Of a stretch of DNA of 6,421 nt, positions 5,500 through 6,421 are shown one piece after another. The stretch comes from an uncultured Bacillota bacterium (lineage in GTDB: Bacteria > Bacillota > Clostridia > Christensenellales > QAND01): assembly GCA_905208455.1 (NCBI GenBank), contig CAJLPK010000087.1:1-6421 (forward strand), written 5' to 3'. Position 1 is the first letter of the stretch. Each line of letters opens with the position of its first letter. The position numbers and the translations under genes are program-made. The notes under the pieces are model-generated. The model was not told the DNA's origin and searched no databases. It saw only the letters and a list, made by a program, of their open reading frames with translations.

Positions 5500-6421
5500 T
5501 GCTTTTTCACCTGCTTGGCCCAGGAATCCTTCAGCCCTACGCTGCGGTTGAATACCGGCCTTGCCGCCGTGCCGTCCGGGTCGGCGCAGAAATAGCCGAT
5601 GCGGATGAACTGGAACGAGTCGCCGGGCCGGGCGTCCGATAGGCTTTTTTCCACCTTGGCGCGGCGCACGGACAGCGAATTGGGGTTGATGCGCTCGGTA
5701 AAATCCCCCTCGCCATCCAAGACCAGGTTCTCGTACAGGCGCACCTCGGCGTCCACGGCGGTGGCCTTGTCCACCCAATGCAGCACGCCCTTGACCTTGC
5801 GCCCGCCGGCGCCGGAGAGCGAATCCGGGTCATACGTGCAGCGCACCAGCGTCACGCGCCCGTTGTCGTCGGTTTCGTACCCCGTGCATTTGACAATGTA
5901 CGCGCCCATCAGCCGCACCTCCCTATCCGGCGCAAGGCGCTTGTATTTCGGCGGCGGGATGACGGCAAAATCCTCCCGCTCGATATAGACATGCCGGGAA
6001 AAGGACATTTCGCGCGTGCCCAGCGCCTCGTTTTCCGCGTTGTTGGCGATGGTAACGGCCTCGCTCTGCCCCTCCGGGTAGTTTTCAATGACAAGCTCGA
6101 TCGGGTCCAGCACCGCCATGCGGCGGGGAGCGGCGGGCTTTAGATCCTCCCGCAAGCAATGCTCCAAAACGCCGGGCTCCACGGTGCTGTTGCTCTTGGC
6201 CACGCCCACCGTAGCGCAAAACTGGCGGATGGCGCCCTTGGTATAGCCCTTGCGCCGAAGCCCGCAGAGCGTGGGCATGCGCGGGTCATCCCAGCCCGAG
6301 ACATAGCCCTCGTCCACCATGCGCTTTAGGTGGCGCTTGCTCATGATGGTGCCTTCGATATTCAGGCGGGCAAACTCGTACTGGTGCGGCGGGTTTTCAA
6401 AGCCGATGGCCTGCAAAAACC
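5496..6421 (-). CDS. glnS: Glutaminyl-tRNA synthetase, C-terminal part (5' end outside window)
   Basis: The open frame from the right edge to TGA 5498-5496 gives 307 residues, a little more than half of a GlnRS of about 550. The enzyme charges tRNA-Gln with glutamine directly, using ATP. The fragment aligns well from memory with E. coli GlnRS from about residue 245 to the end. It has HQYEFARLNIE, the KMSKS-type MSKRH (fragment residues 26-30), GWDDPRMPTLCGLRRKGYT (42-60), AVLDPIELVIENYPEG, and the two beta-barrel anticodon-binding domains with GRKVKGVLHWV and the closing PVFNRSVGLKDSWAK. The HIGH motif and most of the catalytic domain lie outside. The apparent TTG start at 6416 is an internal Leu codon, because homology continues through the edge. 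It is the first visible gene of the four-gene operon; the promoter is not in view. Confidence 0.96.
   Translation of the reverse strand, partial: FLQAIGFENPPHQYEFARLNIEGTIMSKRHLKRMVDEGYVSGWDDPRMPTLCGLRRKGYTKGAIRQFCATVGVAKSNSTVEPGVLEHCLREDLKPAAPRRMAVLDPIELVIENYPEGQSEAVTIANNAENEALGTREMSFSRHVYIEREDFAVIPPPKYKRLAPDREVRLMGAYIVKCTGYETDDNGRVTLVRCTYDPDSLSGAGGRKVKGVLHWVDKATAVDAEVRLYENLVLDGEGDFTERINPNSLSVRRAKVEKSLSDARPGDSFQFIRIGYFCADPDGTAARPVFNRSVGLKDSWAKQVKKQ

Noticed and set aside
5500..5778. Upstream in-frame extension of the Nudix gene to a 281-residue protein
   Set aside because: The extra 93 residues are Arg/Gly-rich and lie within the conserved C-terminal coding sequence of glnS in another frame. 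ATG 5499 has a ribosome binding site, and the family N-terminus starts there.

Overview
The window is a GC-rich (roughly 60% by eye) bacterial chromosomal segment. It shows strong AGGAGG-type ribosome binding sites, one TTG start, compact operons, classical stem-loop/T-tract terminators and lipobox lipoproteins. This suits a GC-rich member of the Clostridia (Firmicutes). That assignment is inferred from gene style and not proven. There is no sign of phage, transposons, CRISPR arrays, tRNA or rRNA. The content is mostly housekeeping, and I see no clear novel defence or mobile system.

Left part, plus strand (1-2143). The 3' end of an M42-family metallo-aminopeptidase gene is closed by a UUCG-loop terminator. 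A likely promoter (TTGAAT, 17 bp, extended TATGCT) then drives a two-gene operon. Its members are an EamA/DMT-family 10-TM transporter, starting at TTG 448 rather than at an upstream or downstream codon, and 17 bases later a class I SAM-dependent methyltransferase. A symmetric stem-loop follows and can terminate transcription from both directions.

Right part, minus strand (2154-6421, read right to left). A tightly packed operon enters from beyond the right edge: glnS (GlnRS, C-terminal part), a Nudix ADP-ribose pyrophosphatase, gltX (GluRS), and a 201-residue lipoprotein of unknown function. All three gene junctions are the same 4-base ATGA stop/start overlap, so the four genes are probably translationally coupled. 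A terminator at 2842-2867 ends this operon. Beyond it a second lipoprotein, also 201 residues from its best start, has its own extended -10 promoter and ribosome binding site, and it converges on the plus-strand operon at the shared terminator.

Functional picture. The minus-strand operon joins the two synthetases that charge tRNA-Gln and tRNA-Glu with a nucleotide-sugar-clearing hydrolase and an envelope lipoprotein. A directly acting GlnRS means the cell need not rely on the Glu-tRNA-Gln amidotransferase route for glutamine. The transporter and methyltransferase pair may modify and export one small molecule, but the substrate cannot be read from the sequence. The most interesting points are the triple ATGA coupling that includes a lipoprotein, and the two uncharacterised equal-length lipoproteins side by side.
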